Source of the DNA: a virus
Reading direction: 5' to 3' (one strand)
Length of the DNA: 24,691 bases
Virus record (IMG/VR): IMGVR_UViG_3300025598_000169
Span: 1 to 24,691 of that record
In this document: one piece after another, positions 1 to 6,180 of the stretch
Layout: each line of letters opens with the position of its first letter
Position numbering within the stretch: the stretch's first letter is position 1
Notes under the pieces: generated by a model
Told to the model about the DNA's origin: nothing
What the model saw: only the letters and a program-made list of their open reading frames with translations
Databases searched by the model: none
Program-made: the position numbers and the translations under genes

Positions 1-2154
1 GTTTCCCCTAGTCGGTGTAAACTCTTGAACAGGTATTCCCATTCGTCTAAGCTCAAATATAAGGGGAGCACCAGACGCTTTCGCTTCAACAATAAAGCTG
101 TCAGGTTGCCAATCCTTGTACATCTCGTAGGCTCTCTCCTTAAGAGTGGGGAACTCCATACGTTCTTTAAGTGCATCCAATAAAATAATATGTGGATCTT
201 GTTCGTTTTCATTTAAATAAAATACTCCCCAAGTTGTACAGGCTGAATAGTCGGCTCGCTCACTCTTCGTAAATGCCGTATCCCATGACTGGATTATATA
301 GTGACATGGAGGTGGTGTCTCCTTTTCCCACACTTGCCACCATTCTCTTTTAACAATCGCACCTTCTTCACTTGTTGGATCTTGCTGATACTGGGCTTGC
401 CATTTGGATAAAGGTAATTCAATGCGAAGCTTACACAGTTCATCATAACTCCAGAACTCTGGCCATAATGGTTTTTCATTTCGCTTAATCGCTGGAAGGC
501 TGATAATCTCCCATTCATCACCATCTCGGTCAATCATCGCCTGACAAATTTTGCCAGTCAAATCTCTCTTTGACCAGCGAGTATTGTGGGAAACAAAACC
601 ATTGGCTATAAAATTTTCAGTGCGGTCTATTTCAACATCAAATACCTCTGCTTTTCCTGAAAAAGTAATATTAACTATTGGGTCTACTGTGAAGTCGGAG
701 ATACGATGCAGCTCGTTCAAGTATGTTTGCTGTTTTTCCGTATCCAACTGCAAGGTTGCAGTCGTTGCACAATAATCCCCTAATTTTTCCTGTTTCATGG
801 CAGTGGTCAATACATAATTTTCCATTCCAATGGGCACGAGTATTTTTTGTTGTTGGTGGTTGACCGCATACATCACATCTATTATTGCGTTCTTGAACCA
901 TTTTTTCATATTGTTCAACAGTAATTCCATATCGATATTTAAGGCGATGTTTGCGAGCCTCTTCTGTTGATTTTTTTGGCGTATATTTTTTCCCATAATG
1001 TGTGGAACATAAGCCACGACTTGCAATTTTTTTATTACATCCTTCCATTTTGCAAATAATACCTTTCCACTTTCCATGATGCCCCAATGGTTTAAATGGT
1101 GCGTTGGGGTTTTTTCGGTGATAACTTGCTTTTGCTTGACATGGTCCGCATTTACCAGCTTTTGTTTTTGCTCTTGCAAGTCTGTTGCACCCTTCAACGA
1201 TACAAGTAAATCTCCCACTTGAAGATGTTTTAATCTGGTCCATTCTAATACTCCTTCATTCATTACAAGAAACGGATGTCTCTCATTTGCTTGTAGTATT
1301 TTACCAGATTGTGTTTGTATCGTATATATGAAATCAAAACCATTTGACTGCCAGTTATTTACTTTGCTGGTTGATAATTTTCCATGATCAAAAGTGGCAA
1401 CTATATCACCTTGTTTTATATTTTTTAATAAAGTGTTTGTTCCGTCAGCCATTAATACATTTGTATCGCCAACCATACACATCACTACAACAATCGAACC
1501 ACCAGGTTGTAAACGCTGACGTGGACCTGACGTATACCACTCGTAAACCTTATCAAAAACCGAAGGATCTCCTGCTGCCAACGCAGCTTCCTGTTCTGAA
1601 TGAGGATCATCGATAATGAGTAAATCAGCTCCCTTACCAGTAACAGTACCACCAACACCAATAGCAAAATACTCACCATTAGCATTGGTGGACCAACGAC
1701 CAGCAGCTTTGCTATCCGACCGAAGAGATACATTGGGAAATACTTTTCCATAATTTTCTCCATCAACTAAGTTCCTCACCTTCCTACCAAAACCAACCGC
1801 TAGTTCTGCCGTGTTCGAGCATTGAATAATTTTTTTATTGGGGAATTTACCCAAATACCAAGCAGGTAACAGGTAAGAAGCAAATTCAGACTTAGTATGC
1901 CGAGGAGGCATATTGATAATAAGTCGTTTAATTTTTCCACTAGCAATCTCCTCAAATTTAGCTGCCATTAACGCATGATGTTCGCCATGTATAAATCCTG
2001 GCCACATCGTCTGTACAAAACTCATAAAGTCAATCTCGCCCTCTTCCCTGATCACAGATCCAAGGTACGCACTTACAATCGGCATCAATGGCTTCTTCTC
2101 CTCATCAGGCAGAAGCTCAATAATCTCTAACAGCCTTTTTAATTCTTCATCCAT
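1..2154 (-). CDS. terL: Large terminase subunit interrupted by an intein (3' end off window)
   Basis: ATPase/nuclease that drives DNA packaging into the prohead. The frame is open from ATG 2154 to the left edge. The N-extein (225 aa) shows the ATPase core: PPRHTKSE (P-loop equivalent, near nt 1900) and LIIDDPHSEQEA (Walker B, near nt 1610), then LQPGGSIVVVM. After the intein, TRWSKRDLTGK resumes, so the spliced product restores the IVVVM-TRW motif usual in this family. Further on, QSWDTAFTKSERADYSA is the start of the RNase H-like nuclease domain. The start overlaps the upstream gene by 8 nt and has AAGG 7 nt ahead. The intein adds 299 residues, so function requires protein splicing. Family assignment is firm; the C-terminus lies outside the window. 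Confidence 0.95.
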   Translation of the reverse strand, partial: MDEELKRLLEIIELLPDEEKKPLMPIVSAYLGSVIREEGEIDFMSFVQTMWPGFIHGEHHALMAAKFEEIASGKIKRLIINMPPRHTKSEFASYLLPAWYLGKFPNKKIIQCSNTAELAVGFGRKVRNLVDGENYGKVFPNVSLRSDSKAAGRWSTNANGEYFAIGVGGTVTGKGADLLIIDDPHSEQEAALAAGDPSVFDKVYEWYTSGPRQRLQPGGSIVVVMCMVGDTNVLMADGTNTLLKNIKQGDIVATFDHGKLSTSKVNNWQSNGFDFIYTIQTQSGKILQANERHPFLVMNEGVLEWTRLKHLQVGDLLVSLKGATDLQEQKQKLVNADHVKQKQVITEKTPTHHLNHWGIMESGKVLFAKWKDVIKKLQVVAYVPHIMGKNIRQKNQQKRLANIALNIDMELLLNNMKKWFKNAIIDVMYAVNHQQQKILVPIGMENYVLTTAMKQEKLGDYCATTATLQLDTEKQQTYLNELHRISDFTVDPIVNITFSGKAEVFDVEIDRTENFIANGFVSHNTRWSKRDLTGKICQAMIDRDGDEWEIISLPAIKRNEKPLWPEFWSYDELCKLRIELPLSKWQAQYQQDPTSEEGAIVKREWWQVWEKETPPPCHYIIQSWDTAFTKSERADYSACTTWGVFYLNENEQDPHIILLDALKERMEFPTLKERAYEMYKDWQPDSFIVEAKASGAPLIFELRRMGIPVQEFTPTRGN
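583..1479 (-). mobile_element. Class 1 intein, 299 aa, in the terminase ATPase domain
   Basis: Protein-splicing element read in frame with terminase. Block A begins with Cys (codon 1479-1477): CMVGDTNVLMADG. Block B is KILQANERHPFLV, with Asn where Thr is usual three residues before the His. A VGDLL block follows at about nt 1210. The C-terminal blocks are VFDVEIDRTENFIANG and FVSHN, ending His-Asn before Thr +1 of the C-extein. Splicing parts total about 130 aa, the size of a mini-intein. The roughly 170 codons between them, where an endonuclease domain normally sits in frame, contain no stop but resemble no protein I know; they are Lys/Gln-rich and overprinted by the HNH gene in the -1 frame. 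I read all 299 codons and found no stop. Confidence 0.93.
671..1243 (-). CDS. Endonuclease VII-like HNH endonuclease nested out of frame in the intein
   Basis: 190-aa protein of the recombination endonuclease VII family. The catalytic region is CDVCGQPP (first zinc pair), KLCIDHCHETGKIRG (HNH core) and LLCNDCNLAVGYG (second zinc pair). The N-terminal half has two more Cys motifs (CIVEGCNR..CGPC and CKMEGCNK..CSTHY), common in free-standing phage HNH enzymes. The ATG at 1243 follows AAGGAG with 7 nt spacing, so it can be translated on its own. It uses the -1 frame relative to intein and terminase and ends at TAA 673-671, 88 nt before the intein end. Likely role, by analogy, is homing of the intein or a neighbouring site. 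An alternative is expression by frameshifting from the intein frame; no good slippery heptamer is seen at the entry point. Confidence 0.92.
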   Translation of the reverse strand: MDQIKTSSSGRFTCIVEGCNRLARAKTKAGKCGPCQAKASYHRKNPNAPFKPLGHHGKWKGIICKMEGCNKKIASRGLCSTHYGKKYTPKKSTEEARKHRLKYRYGITVEQYEKMVQERNNRCDVCGQPPTTKNTRAHWNGKLCIDHCHETGKIRGLLCNDCNLAVGYGKTANILERAASYLRLHSRPNS

Positions 2155-2374
2155 TAATATGCCTTAGTTTTAAATACGCAGGTCGAATGCTACGAGTGTA
2201 CTTTAAGTCCCCTTTGCAAACCCCTATTTTAATTAGTATTTTCATTTTTCTATATGTATTGCCACGACCTTTCTCGCCAGTCATAAACATCACATCATCT
2301 ACAGTAGGACCAAAGCCAAAGTTATTCCAATAAGCTTCAATCACATGGAAGATTTCCTTTTGTGCCTTCGTCAC
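2147..2374 (-). CDS. Small LexA-type winged-helix DNA-binding protein
   Basis: 75 aa. The whole length aligns by eye with the N-terminal DNA-binding domain of LexA: a helix starting KAQKEIFHVIEAYWNN, then FGFGPTVDDVMFMTGEKG (recognition region), RKMKILIKIG and a basic wing. The LexA dimerisation/protease domain is absent, so it cannot self-cleave. GTG start at 2374 preceded by AGGAGAG at 4-5 nt; it overlaps the previous stop (GTGA) and the terminase start (8 nt), so translation is probably coupled through the packaging operon. A role as repressor or packaging-associated DNA binder is inference. Confidence 0.6.
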   Translation of the reverse strand: MTKAQKEIFHVIEAYWNNFGFGPTVDDVMFMTGEKGRGNTYRKMKILIKIGVCKGDLKYTRSIRPAYLKLRHING

Positions 2375-2520
2375 TTTACTCTCCTAATTAATTCTTGTGC
2401 CGCCTCCCAAGCAGCATCATGCATCAGCGTATGCTTTAACCTATCCATTAGAATCATTAACCTTCTCCTATCATGAATAGCTAAATACTGTAGATACTGT
2501 TCAACATCATCAAAAGTCAT
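2371..2520 (-). CDS. Hypothetical 49-aa protein
   Basis: Short basic helical protein beginning MTFDDVEQYLQYL and ending AQELIRRVK. ATG at 2520 has GAGG 6 nt upstream. It overlaps the end of the gene before (11 nt) and its TGA overlaps the GTG of the LexA-like gene. No family recognised. The tight overlaps on both sides and good ribosome binding site support it as real. Confidence 0.65.
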   Translation of the reverse strand: MTFDDVEQYLQYLAIHDRRRLMILMDRLKHTLMHDAAWEAAQELIRRVK

Positions 2521-2689
2521 TCTTATCCTCATTCGGTTGTTTTCTAGCAATCCTAAATCTATTTATACTGCTACATGGAAAAGAACTTAAAGCAGTAGCA
2601 TCTCTTAATGTTTTTAATATCGCAATTGTTTGATCTAATACCGCTACCTCTATATCAATTCTTTTCTTCCATTCTTCGTAATTTTCCAA
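2510..2689 (-). CDS. Hypothetical 59-aa protein between the terminase genes
   Basis: Reads MENYEEWKKRIDIEVAVLDQ from a TTG at 2689, with a run of six G (AGGGGGG) about 6 nt upstream, just after the stop of the small terminase. A longer reading from TTG 2719 inside the small terminase gene is possible but has no ribosome binding site. Helical first half, basic tail (RFRIARKQPNEDKNDF). No family recognised. It overlaps the next gene by 11 nt. Confidence 0.5.
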   Translation of the reverse strand: MENYEEWKKRIDIEVAVLDQTIAILKTLRDATALSSFPCSSINRFRIARKQPNEDKNDF

Positions 2690-2700
2690 AATATACCCCC

Positions 2701-3630
2701 CTACCCTTTTTCTACCCAATTTGTCATGGGGGGTGTTTCTATACTCATTTTCTTTTCAATCCAGCCAGGATTTTGCACCCCTACCCCATCCTTTTCACTT
2801 TTTTCTTCTTTAATATCAACAACTTGTTGTAACCTTTTCATCTGCAAAGGTGACAATTCTTCGCTTTGGGATGGTGATTGATTGTGGGGAATAGTATGCA
2901 ATTCCGAACCTATGGTCAAACTCGGATTTGGGTGGGTGGGGGTGGGTGGGGTGTCGTGTTCTGCGTTTTCGTTGGGGGTGGGGATTAGATGGGGAATTTC
3001 TAGAGTTGGCGTGTATGTTTCTTCTTCCTCCTGTTGAATCTCCCTTAATAAATCTTGAGCCGTTCTCTTTGTCTTGGCGTGGAGTGTGCGACTGTTTCCT
3101 ATTGCCGTTGTAATGGCTGTAAGTAACTGAGCCTTCAGCGTGTTGCTATCTACTGAGTGGATGTGTTCGACTCTCTGCGAGAACAAAGAGACCTCCGACA
3201 TCTTGCCAACCAACTCGAGAGCCTTCAACTGCTGGGCTGGTGGTAACTCGTCATTGAGAGCCATTGAGGAGAGTTTCTGAATTGCTATTGTCCTCAACTG
3301 AGTGGGTAAAAGATATTCCTCCACTTCTTTAGCCGTCTCAAGGGCTGTAATGTATGTCTGCACTTTGCTATTTTTTGCAACTGTGTTTGCATTGCGTGAT
3401 GCTGTGGTGTTCTTCCCATTGGATGTGTAAGCCCTTCTGTATGCTTCTGTCTTATTACCAGTCTTTACTACTTGCTCTGCGAATTCCTTTTGTCTCTTGG
3501 TGAGTTTGATTCCTTTAGGACTATTAGCACCCATTAGTATTCTTTCGATTGGGATTGACTGTATGCCTTCGGCAATTTCTTTTTTTGTTAGTTTTCTCAT
3601 AGGTATATTCTCGGAATGTTCATTACCCAA
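2701..3630 (-). CDS. terS: Small terminase subunit
   Basis: Recognises phage DNA and hands it to the large subunit. 309 aa from TTG 3630, or 299 aa from ATG 3600 (MRKLTKKEIAEG); neither has a strong ribosome binding site. Diagnostic segment at about residues 43-70: KLTKRQKEFAEQVV, then TGNKTEAYRRAY, the helix-turn-helix of the Terminase_2-like family, followed by ASRNANTVAKNSKVQTYI. The middle is helical (oligomerisation region). The last 110 residues are Pro/Thr/Glu-rich and low in complexity (around THPNPSLTIG), an unusually long tail. The frame stays open for some 140 nt upstream of the TTG; see the entry at 3597-3782 for a possible frameshifted N-terminal extension. Confidence 0.88.
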   Translation of the reverse strand: MGNEHSENIPMRKLTKKEIAEGIQSIPIERILMGANSPKGIKLTKRQKEFAEQVVKTGNKTEAYRRAYTSNGKNTTASRNANTVAKNSKVQTYITALETAKEVEEYLLPTQLRTIAIQKLSSMALNDELPPAQQLKALELVGKMSEVSLFSQRVEHIHSVDSNTLKAQLLTAITTAIGNSRTLHAKTKRTAQDLLREIQQEEEETYTPTLEIPHLIPTPNENAEHDTPPTPTHPNPSLTIGSELHTIPHNQSPSQSEELSPLQMKRLQQVVDIKEEKSEKDGVGVQNPGWIEKKMSIETPPMTNWVEKG

Positions 3631-3782
3631 GTATAGGGCAACTGGGGAAAGATTATCAACTTCCCTGTGTATTCTCTCTCTTGTCTCTTTGTGACCTTTG
3701 GACTGTTCGCCTTCGGCTTTTTGGTGGTTTTTGGCGTGTTCTCGTGCCCTGCTTTGTTTTTTTGTGAGCCTCTACCCTGCAA
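3597..3782 (-). CDS. Short basic ORF upstream of the small terminase, possible -1 frameshift leader
   Basis: 61 aa from TTG 3782, with AGGGGG close upstream (3 nt gap, tight). Basic and Lys/Pro/Thr-rich (around TTKKPKANSPKVTKRQ). Codons 7-9 read CAA AAA AAC, which contains the classical slippery heptamer A AAA AAC at 3762-3756 in the correct phase. A -1 slip there enters the small-terminase frame, which is open from that point and would add about 50 basic residues to that protein. Whether this is a separate peptide, a frameshift leader or a shadow cannot be settled here. Confidence 0.35.
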   Translation of the reverse strand: MQGRGSQKNKAGHENTPKTTKKPKANSPKVTKRQEREYTGKLIIFPQLPYTWVMNIPRIYL

Positions 3783-3808
3783 TATCCCCCTAGAATCCGT
3801 CTCAAACC

Positions 3809-3839
3809 CTTATAAATACTGGGTGAAAAATATTTTCAA
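3809..3839 (-). promoter_or_regulatory. Weak candidate promoter for the packaging operon
   Basis: On the minus strand TTGAAA (3839-3834) and TATAAG (3814-3809) are separated by 19 bp, longer than ideal. It sits just upstream of the leftward packaging genes and back to back with the rightward promoter. Confidence 0.3.
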
Positions 3840-3857
3840 TTATTTTGCAAAAGGGTA

Positions 3858-3887
3858 TTGACAAGCAATATTGAATCATGCTGAAAT
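3858..3887 (+). promoter_or_regulatory. Sigma70-like promoter for the plus-strand small-gene operon
   Basis: Perfect -35 TTGACA at 3858-3863, 18-bp spacer, -10 TGAAAT at 3882-3887 (4 of 6 match). It is the only promoter-like signal at the head of the rightward gene run. Transcription would start near 3894. Confidence 0.5.
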
Positions 3888-3894
3888 ACTACTT

Positions 3895-3910
3895 ATCGTC
3901 ATTAGATGAT
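3895..3910 (+). promoter_or_regulatory. Leader hairpin before the first box
   Basis: ATCGTC and GATGAT pair around the loop ATTA (six pairs, one G-U). It occupies the place that hammerhead ribozymes occupy before later boxes, but has no hammerhead core. Confidence 0.35.
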
Positions 3911-3923
3911 ATTTAATTTAATC

Positions 3924-3935
3924 AACTGCTAGGAG
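3924..3935 (+). repeat. AACTGCTAGGAG box, copy 1 (ribosome binding site)
   Basis: First of the repeated 12-mers. Its AGGAG half is a Shine-Dalgarno sequence 8 nt before ATG 3944. The same word precedes genes at 4505, 4853, 5634 and 7525 on this strand, and on the minus strand the genes at 12322 and, ending in AA, 21907. Confidence 0.85.
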
Positions 3936-3943
3936 TTTTTATC

Positions 3944-4042
3944 ATGGTTTTATACAATGTCGCCGTAATGTTTTCTCTAGTCTTATTCTTTATTGGTCTT
4001 GGACTGGGCGTGTATTTATCTTCAATCTTTGAGAGGGCTTAA
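3944..4042 (+). CDS. Single-span membrane peptide, 32 aa
   Basis: One hydrophobic helix, MFSLVLFFIGLGLGVYL, with a short charged C-terminus (FERA). First gene of the operon, directly after box copy 1, and 2 nt before the next start. Function unknown. A second peptide of similar design follows the third hammerhead (5634). Confidence 0.65.
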   Translation: MVLYNVAVMFSLVLFFIGLGLGVYLSSIFERA

Positions 4043-4044
4043 TC

Positions 4045-4440
4045 ATGGGAAATCGTGCCGTCATTAGTTTTAAGGGTGTTTCTACTGGTGTTTATCTTCA
4101 TTGGAATGGTGGGACAGAATCTATCAAAGCCTTCCTAGATTGTGCAAAAGAATTGGGTATCCGTTCGCCTGTTCGTGATTCTTACGGAATTGCTAGATTT
4201 TCTCAACTGGTGGGTAATTTCTTTGGTGGGAATCTCTCTCTCGGTGTTGGTCCTGTTGATTCTCTCGACTGCGACAATGGAGACAATGGGCTGTATATCG
4301 TAGGCGAGGACTGGGACATTATAGGGAGAAAATACCGACCTATTCATTCATACAACAATTTTAAACAAGAATTTTACGAGGGCGTTTTTAATGAGTGCAT
4401 GGAAATCAACAAGCCAATTTTTGAAAGAAAGAATAACTGA
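4045..4440 (+). CDS. Conserved phage protein of unknown function (MGNRAVI family)
   Basis: 131 aa. The start MGNRAVISFKG followed by VYLHWNGGTESIKAFLD, and later RFSQLVGNFFGG, matches a protein type I recognise from many phages and plasmids, without known function. Near full length for that type. The stop TGA (4438-4440) is part of the CUGAUGA core of the first hammerhead, so self-cleavage would cut 36 nt downstream of the stop and leave the coding part whole. Confidence 0.8.
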   Translation: MGNRAVISFKGVSTGVYLHWNGGTESIKAFLDCAKELGIRSPVRDSYGIARFSQLVGNFFGGNLSLGVGPVDSLDCDNGDNGLYIVGEDWDIIGRKYRPIHSYNNFKQEFYEGVFNECMEINKPIFERKNN

Positions 4441-4482
4441 TGAGCCTTGATGAGGCGAAATATCCGAGAGGGTATATTATTC
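4431..4482 (+). ncRNA. Type I hammerhead ribozyme 1
   Basis: All parts are present. Stem I GAATAA (4431-4436) pairs with TTATTC (4477-4482). Core CTGATGA is at 4437-4443. Stem II is GCCT/AGGC with loop TGATG. GAAA is at 4457-4460. Stem III is TATCC/GGGTA capped by GAGA. The cleavage triplet ends T-A at 4475-4476, so the predicted cut is after 4476. The released downstream RNA would start UUAUUCAA followed by the box. The core overlaps the stop codon of the preceding gene. Confidence 0.93.
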
Positions 4483-4483
4483 A

Positions 4484-4495
4484 AACTGCTAGGAG
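4484..4495 (+). repeat. AACTGCTAGGAG box, copy 2
   Basis: Ribosome binding site for the gene at 4505 (9 nt spacing). It starts two bases after hammerhead 1 ends and would lie 8 nt from the 5' end made by cleavage. Confidence 0.87.
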
Positions 4496-4504
4496 AATTC
4501 CAAA

Positions 4505-4786
4505 ATGACAAACTTAGACTATGCAATACATGACGCAAAATTCAAGGAGGGTGCACCAACACACCTCAACGATTATCAAATAAGAGATATCCTCGACCTA
4601 GTGGGGAAAGGATGCCGACAGAGCACTAAAGAGAAACTAGAAAGACGGCTAAATATGCCCTTGACCCTTTTTCAATCTTACGGCATTTATAACAGAATGA
4701 AATTAACCCCTATTGGTGCTGACTATGTGCCTTGCCAGTCTTGGACTGAGGAAATGCGAACATTAAGAGAATGTATTTTAGGGTAA
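4505..4786 (+). CDS. Hypothetical 93-aa protein
   Basis: Begins MTNLDYAIHDAKFKEGAP. The middle DYQIRDILDLVGKG and STKEKLERRLNM look helical. No family recognised. It lies alone between hammerheads 1 and 2: box copy 2 gives its ribosome binding site, and its TAA (4784-4786) is inside stem I of hammerhead 2. After both cuts it would be a monocistronic RNA of about 350 nt. Confidence 0.75.
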   Translation: MTNLDYAIHDAKFKEGAPTHLNDYQIRDILDLVGKGCRQSTKEKLERRLNMPLTLFQSYGIYNRMKLTPIGADYVPCQSWTEEMRTLRECILG

Positions 4787-4832
4787 CTGACGAGGATTTT
4801 TTATCCGAAATTGGCGTGAGCCAATCTTACTC
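4781..4832 (+). ncRNA. Type I hammerhead ribozyme 2
   Basis: Stem I GGGTAA (4781-4786) pairs with TTACTC (4827-4832), one G-U. Core CTGACGA is at 4787-4793 (CUGANGA consensus). Stem II is GGAT/ATCC with a T-only loop. GAAA is at 4807-4810. Stem III is TTGGC/GCCAA capped by GTGA. TC at 4825-4826 is the cleavage dinucleotide. Stem and loop sequences differ from the other two copies while pairing is kept, which argues for selection on structure. Confidence 0.93.
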
Positions 4833-4844
4833 AACTGCTAGGAG
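4833..4844 (+). repeat. AACTGCTAGGAG box, copy 3
   Basis: Directly abuts hammerhead 2 and supplies the ribosome binding site of the gene at 4853 (8 nt spacing). Confidence 0.87.
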
Positions 4845-4852
4845 AATGAAAC

Positions 4853-5086
4853 ATGAAAGAACAAATTAGCAATTATCACAATGCAACAGCCGAACAAGTG
4901 GCGTGGGCTTTGGTGAGCCGTTTAACTGATTCTTACGACTGGGAAACAGTAGATGATGCCGACAGAATCACTTTAGAGGAGTTAATTAGTAAAGCAATTT
5001 CAGAATCAAAGTATTTCAACATGATAGAAGAAGTTTGTATGAATAATGGGGTTATCGAATCCGACTATTTCAACGAGGTGGCATGA
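4853..5086 (+). CDS. Hypothetical 77-aa acidic protein
   Basis: Begins MKEQISNYHNATAEQVAWAL. Acidic and helical (DWETVDDADRITLEELISKA). No family recognised. It heads a two-gene cassette between hammerheads 2 and 3, and overlaps the next start (ATGATG), so the two are translationally coupled. Confidence 0.75.
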   Translation: MKEQISNYHNATAEQVAWALVSRLTDSYDWETVDDADRITLEELISKAISESKYFNMIEEVCMNNGVIESDYFNEVA

Positions 5087-5562
5087 TGGAAATTATTGAA
5101 ACTAAAGTTTATAACTTTGAGGAATTAGACGATTCGGCAAAGGACAGAGCAAGAGACTGGTATAAGCAAGGACTGGATTATTACTGGTGGAATGATGCAA
5201 AAACATCAATAGACGCATTTTGTAAAGAATTTGGGGTAAAGGTAAAGGACTATTCTGTCGGTGCGTTTGCACCATCTTTTATTGATACAACTGCCGAAAC
5301 TCACCATTTTAGAGGACTGAAACTGAAACAGTATGATGCCACACAGATGCCGACTGGTTATTACCTAGATTGCACATTGTGGACAACATTTGTAGATGTT
5401 TGGCAAAAGACTGGTAGTGCTCTCAAGGCATTTAATGAGGCAATAGACGAGGCATTGAAGGATATTGTGAGGGACTGGGAATATCAATATTCAGATGAAT
5501 CCGTTGATGAAGTGCTGATTATCAATGGATACACTTTTACGGAGGATGGGAAAAGATTTTAA
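5083..5562 (+). CDS. Conserved phage protein of unknown function, 159 aa
   Basis: Contains VYNFEELDDSAKDRARDWY near the N-terminus, a signature I recognise from small phage and plasmid proteins of unknown role, and later QKTGSALKAFNEAIDEALK. Start at ATG 5083 or 5086 (tandem ATGATG overlapping the previous stop). TAA at 5560-5562 is immediately followed by stem I of hammerhead 3. Confidence 0.78.
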   Translation: MMEIIETKVYNFEELDDSAKDRARDWYKQGLDYYWWNDAKTSIDAFCKEFGVKVKDYSVGAFAPSFIDTTAETHHFRGLKLKQYDATQMPTGYYLDCTLWTTFVDVWQKTGSALKAFNEAIDEALKDIVRDWEYQYSDESVDEVLIINGYTFTEDGKRF

Positions 5563-5614
5563 GACAAACTGATGAGGATTCAATATCCGAAACTGTCGAG
5601 AGACAGTCTTTGTC
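5563..5614 (+). ncRNA. Type I hammerhead ribozyme 3
   Basis: Stem I GACAAA (5563-5568) pairs perfectly with TTTGTC (5609-5614). Core CTGATGA is at 5569-5575. Stem II is GGAT/ATCC with loop TCAAT. GAAA is at 5589-5592. Stem III is CTGTC/GACAG capped by GAGA. TC at 5607-5608 marks the cleavage site. It begins one base after the stop codon of the preceding gene, as in the other two cassettes. Confidence 0.94.
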
Positions 5615-5615
5615 A

Positions 5616-5627
5616 AACTGCTAGGAG
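5616..5627 (+). repeat. AACTGCTAGGAG box, copy 4
   Basis: One base after hammerhead 3; ribosome binding site for the peptide gene at 5634 (6 nt spacing). Confidence 0.87.
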
Positions 5628-5633
5628 AACAAA

Positions 5634-5723
5634 ATGAAGGATTATTTTTTAGGCACAATCTTTGCCCTTGTTGTTGGTGGTGGTCTTGCCCTTGTTTGGA
5701 TTTTTAGGACTGGGGGGTTTTAA
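5634..5723 (+). CDS. Single-span membrane peptide, 29 aa
   Basis: MKDYFLGTIFALVVGGGLAL, then VWIFRTGGF: one glycine-rich hydrophobic helix. Strong box ribosome binding site. The stop overlaps the next start (TAATG). Similar in size and plan to the 32-aa peptide at 3944; function unknown. Confidence 0.68.
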   Translation: MKDYFLGTIFALVVGGGLALVWIFRTGGF

Positions 5724-5893
5724 TGCAAGCACTTATTTACAACATCAAACTAGAGGTTATTGCTTCCCACACCTTGCCGTCTTTTATTGAGGCATGTGAG
5801 TGGGTTGAGCAATATTTGGGGTGGAATAGTCTTAAAAGAATCGAGACTAAATCCAATGGAAAACTAATCAAAGTATTAACGGAGGAAACATGA
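5723..5893 (+). CDS. Hypothetical 56-aa protein
   Basis: Begins MQALIYNIKLEVIASHTLPS; ends GKLIKVLTEET. Coupled to both neighbours (TAATG before, ATGA after). No family recognised. The N-terminal strand pattern resembles the next small proteins of this run, which also begin with a short beta-rich stretch. Confidence 0.65.
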   Translation: MQALIYNIKLEVIASHTLPSFIEACEWVEQYLGWNSLKRIETKSNGKLIKVLTEET

Positions 5894-6180
5894 GACGGAT
5901 GTTTATTGTTACTGCCTATGAAGTTTTAGTCACAGTAGATGACTGGAATGAACCACAGTATGTAAAGATTGGCATTTTAGAGGATGGTATTCCTCCTCAA
6001 GTTTTATGGGATTCTTGGATTGATTCACACTTGTATTATGAAATGACGAAAGAAGAATTTGCCCAGTTAAAGATTGGAGATGACCTAGACGAAGGCACAA
6101 TAGTTTTAGAGATTATCAAAGAGCCTATTTTTTATACAGATGTTTACCCAATGGAGGAATTAGAAAATGCCAATATTTAA
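5890..6180 (+). CDS. Hypothetical 96-aa protein
   Basis: Begins MRRMFIVTAYEVLVTVDDW, with later YYEMTKEEFAQLKIGDDLDE. Acidic, beta-rich start. Good ribosome binding site (GGAGGAA) inside the end of the previous gene, whose TGA it overlaps. No family recognised. Confidence 0.7.
   Translation: MRRMFIVTAYEVLVTVDDWNEPQYVKIGILEDGIPPQVLWDSWIDSHLYYEMTKEEFAQLKIGDDLDEGTIVLEIIKEPIFYTDVYPMEELENANI

Noticed and set aside
671-1243. Treating the HNH as an ordinary in-frame intein endonuclease domain
   Set aside because: The frame differs by one base from both splicing halves, which are in the same frame as each other, and the HNH has its own stop and ribosome binding site.
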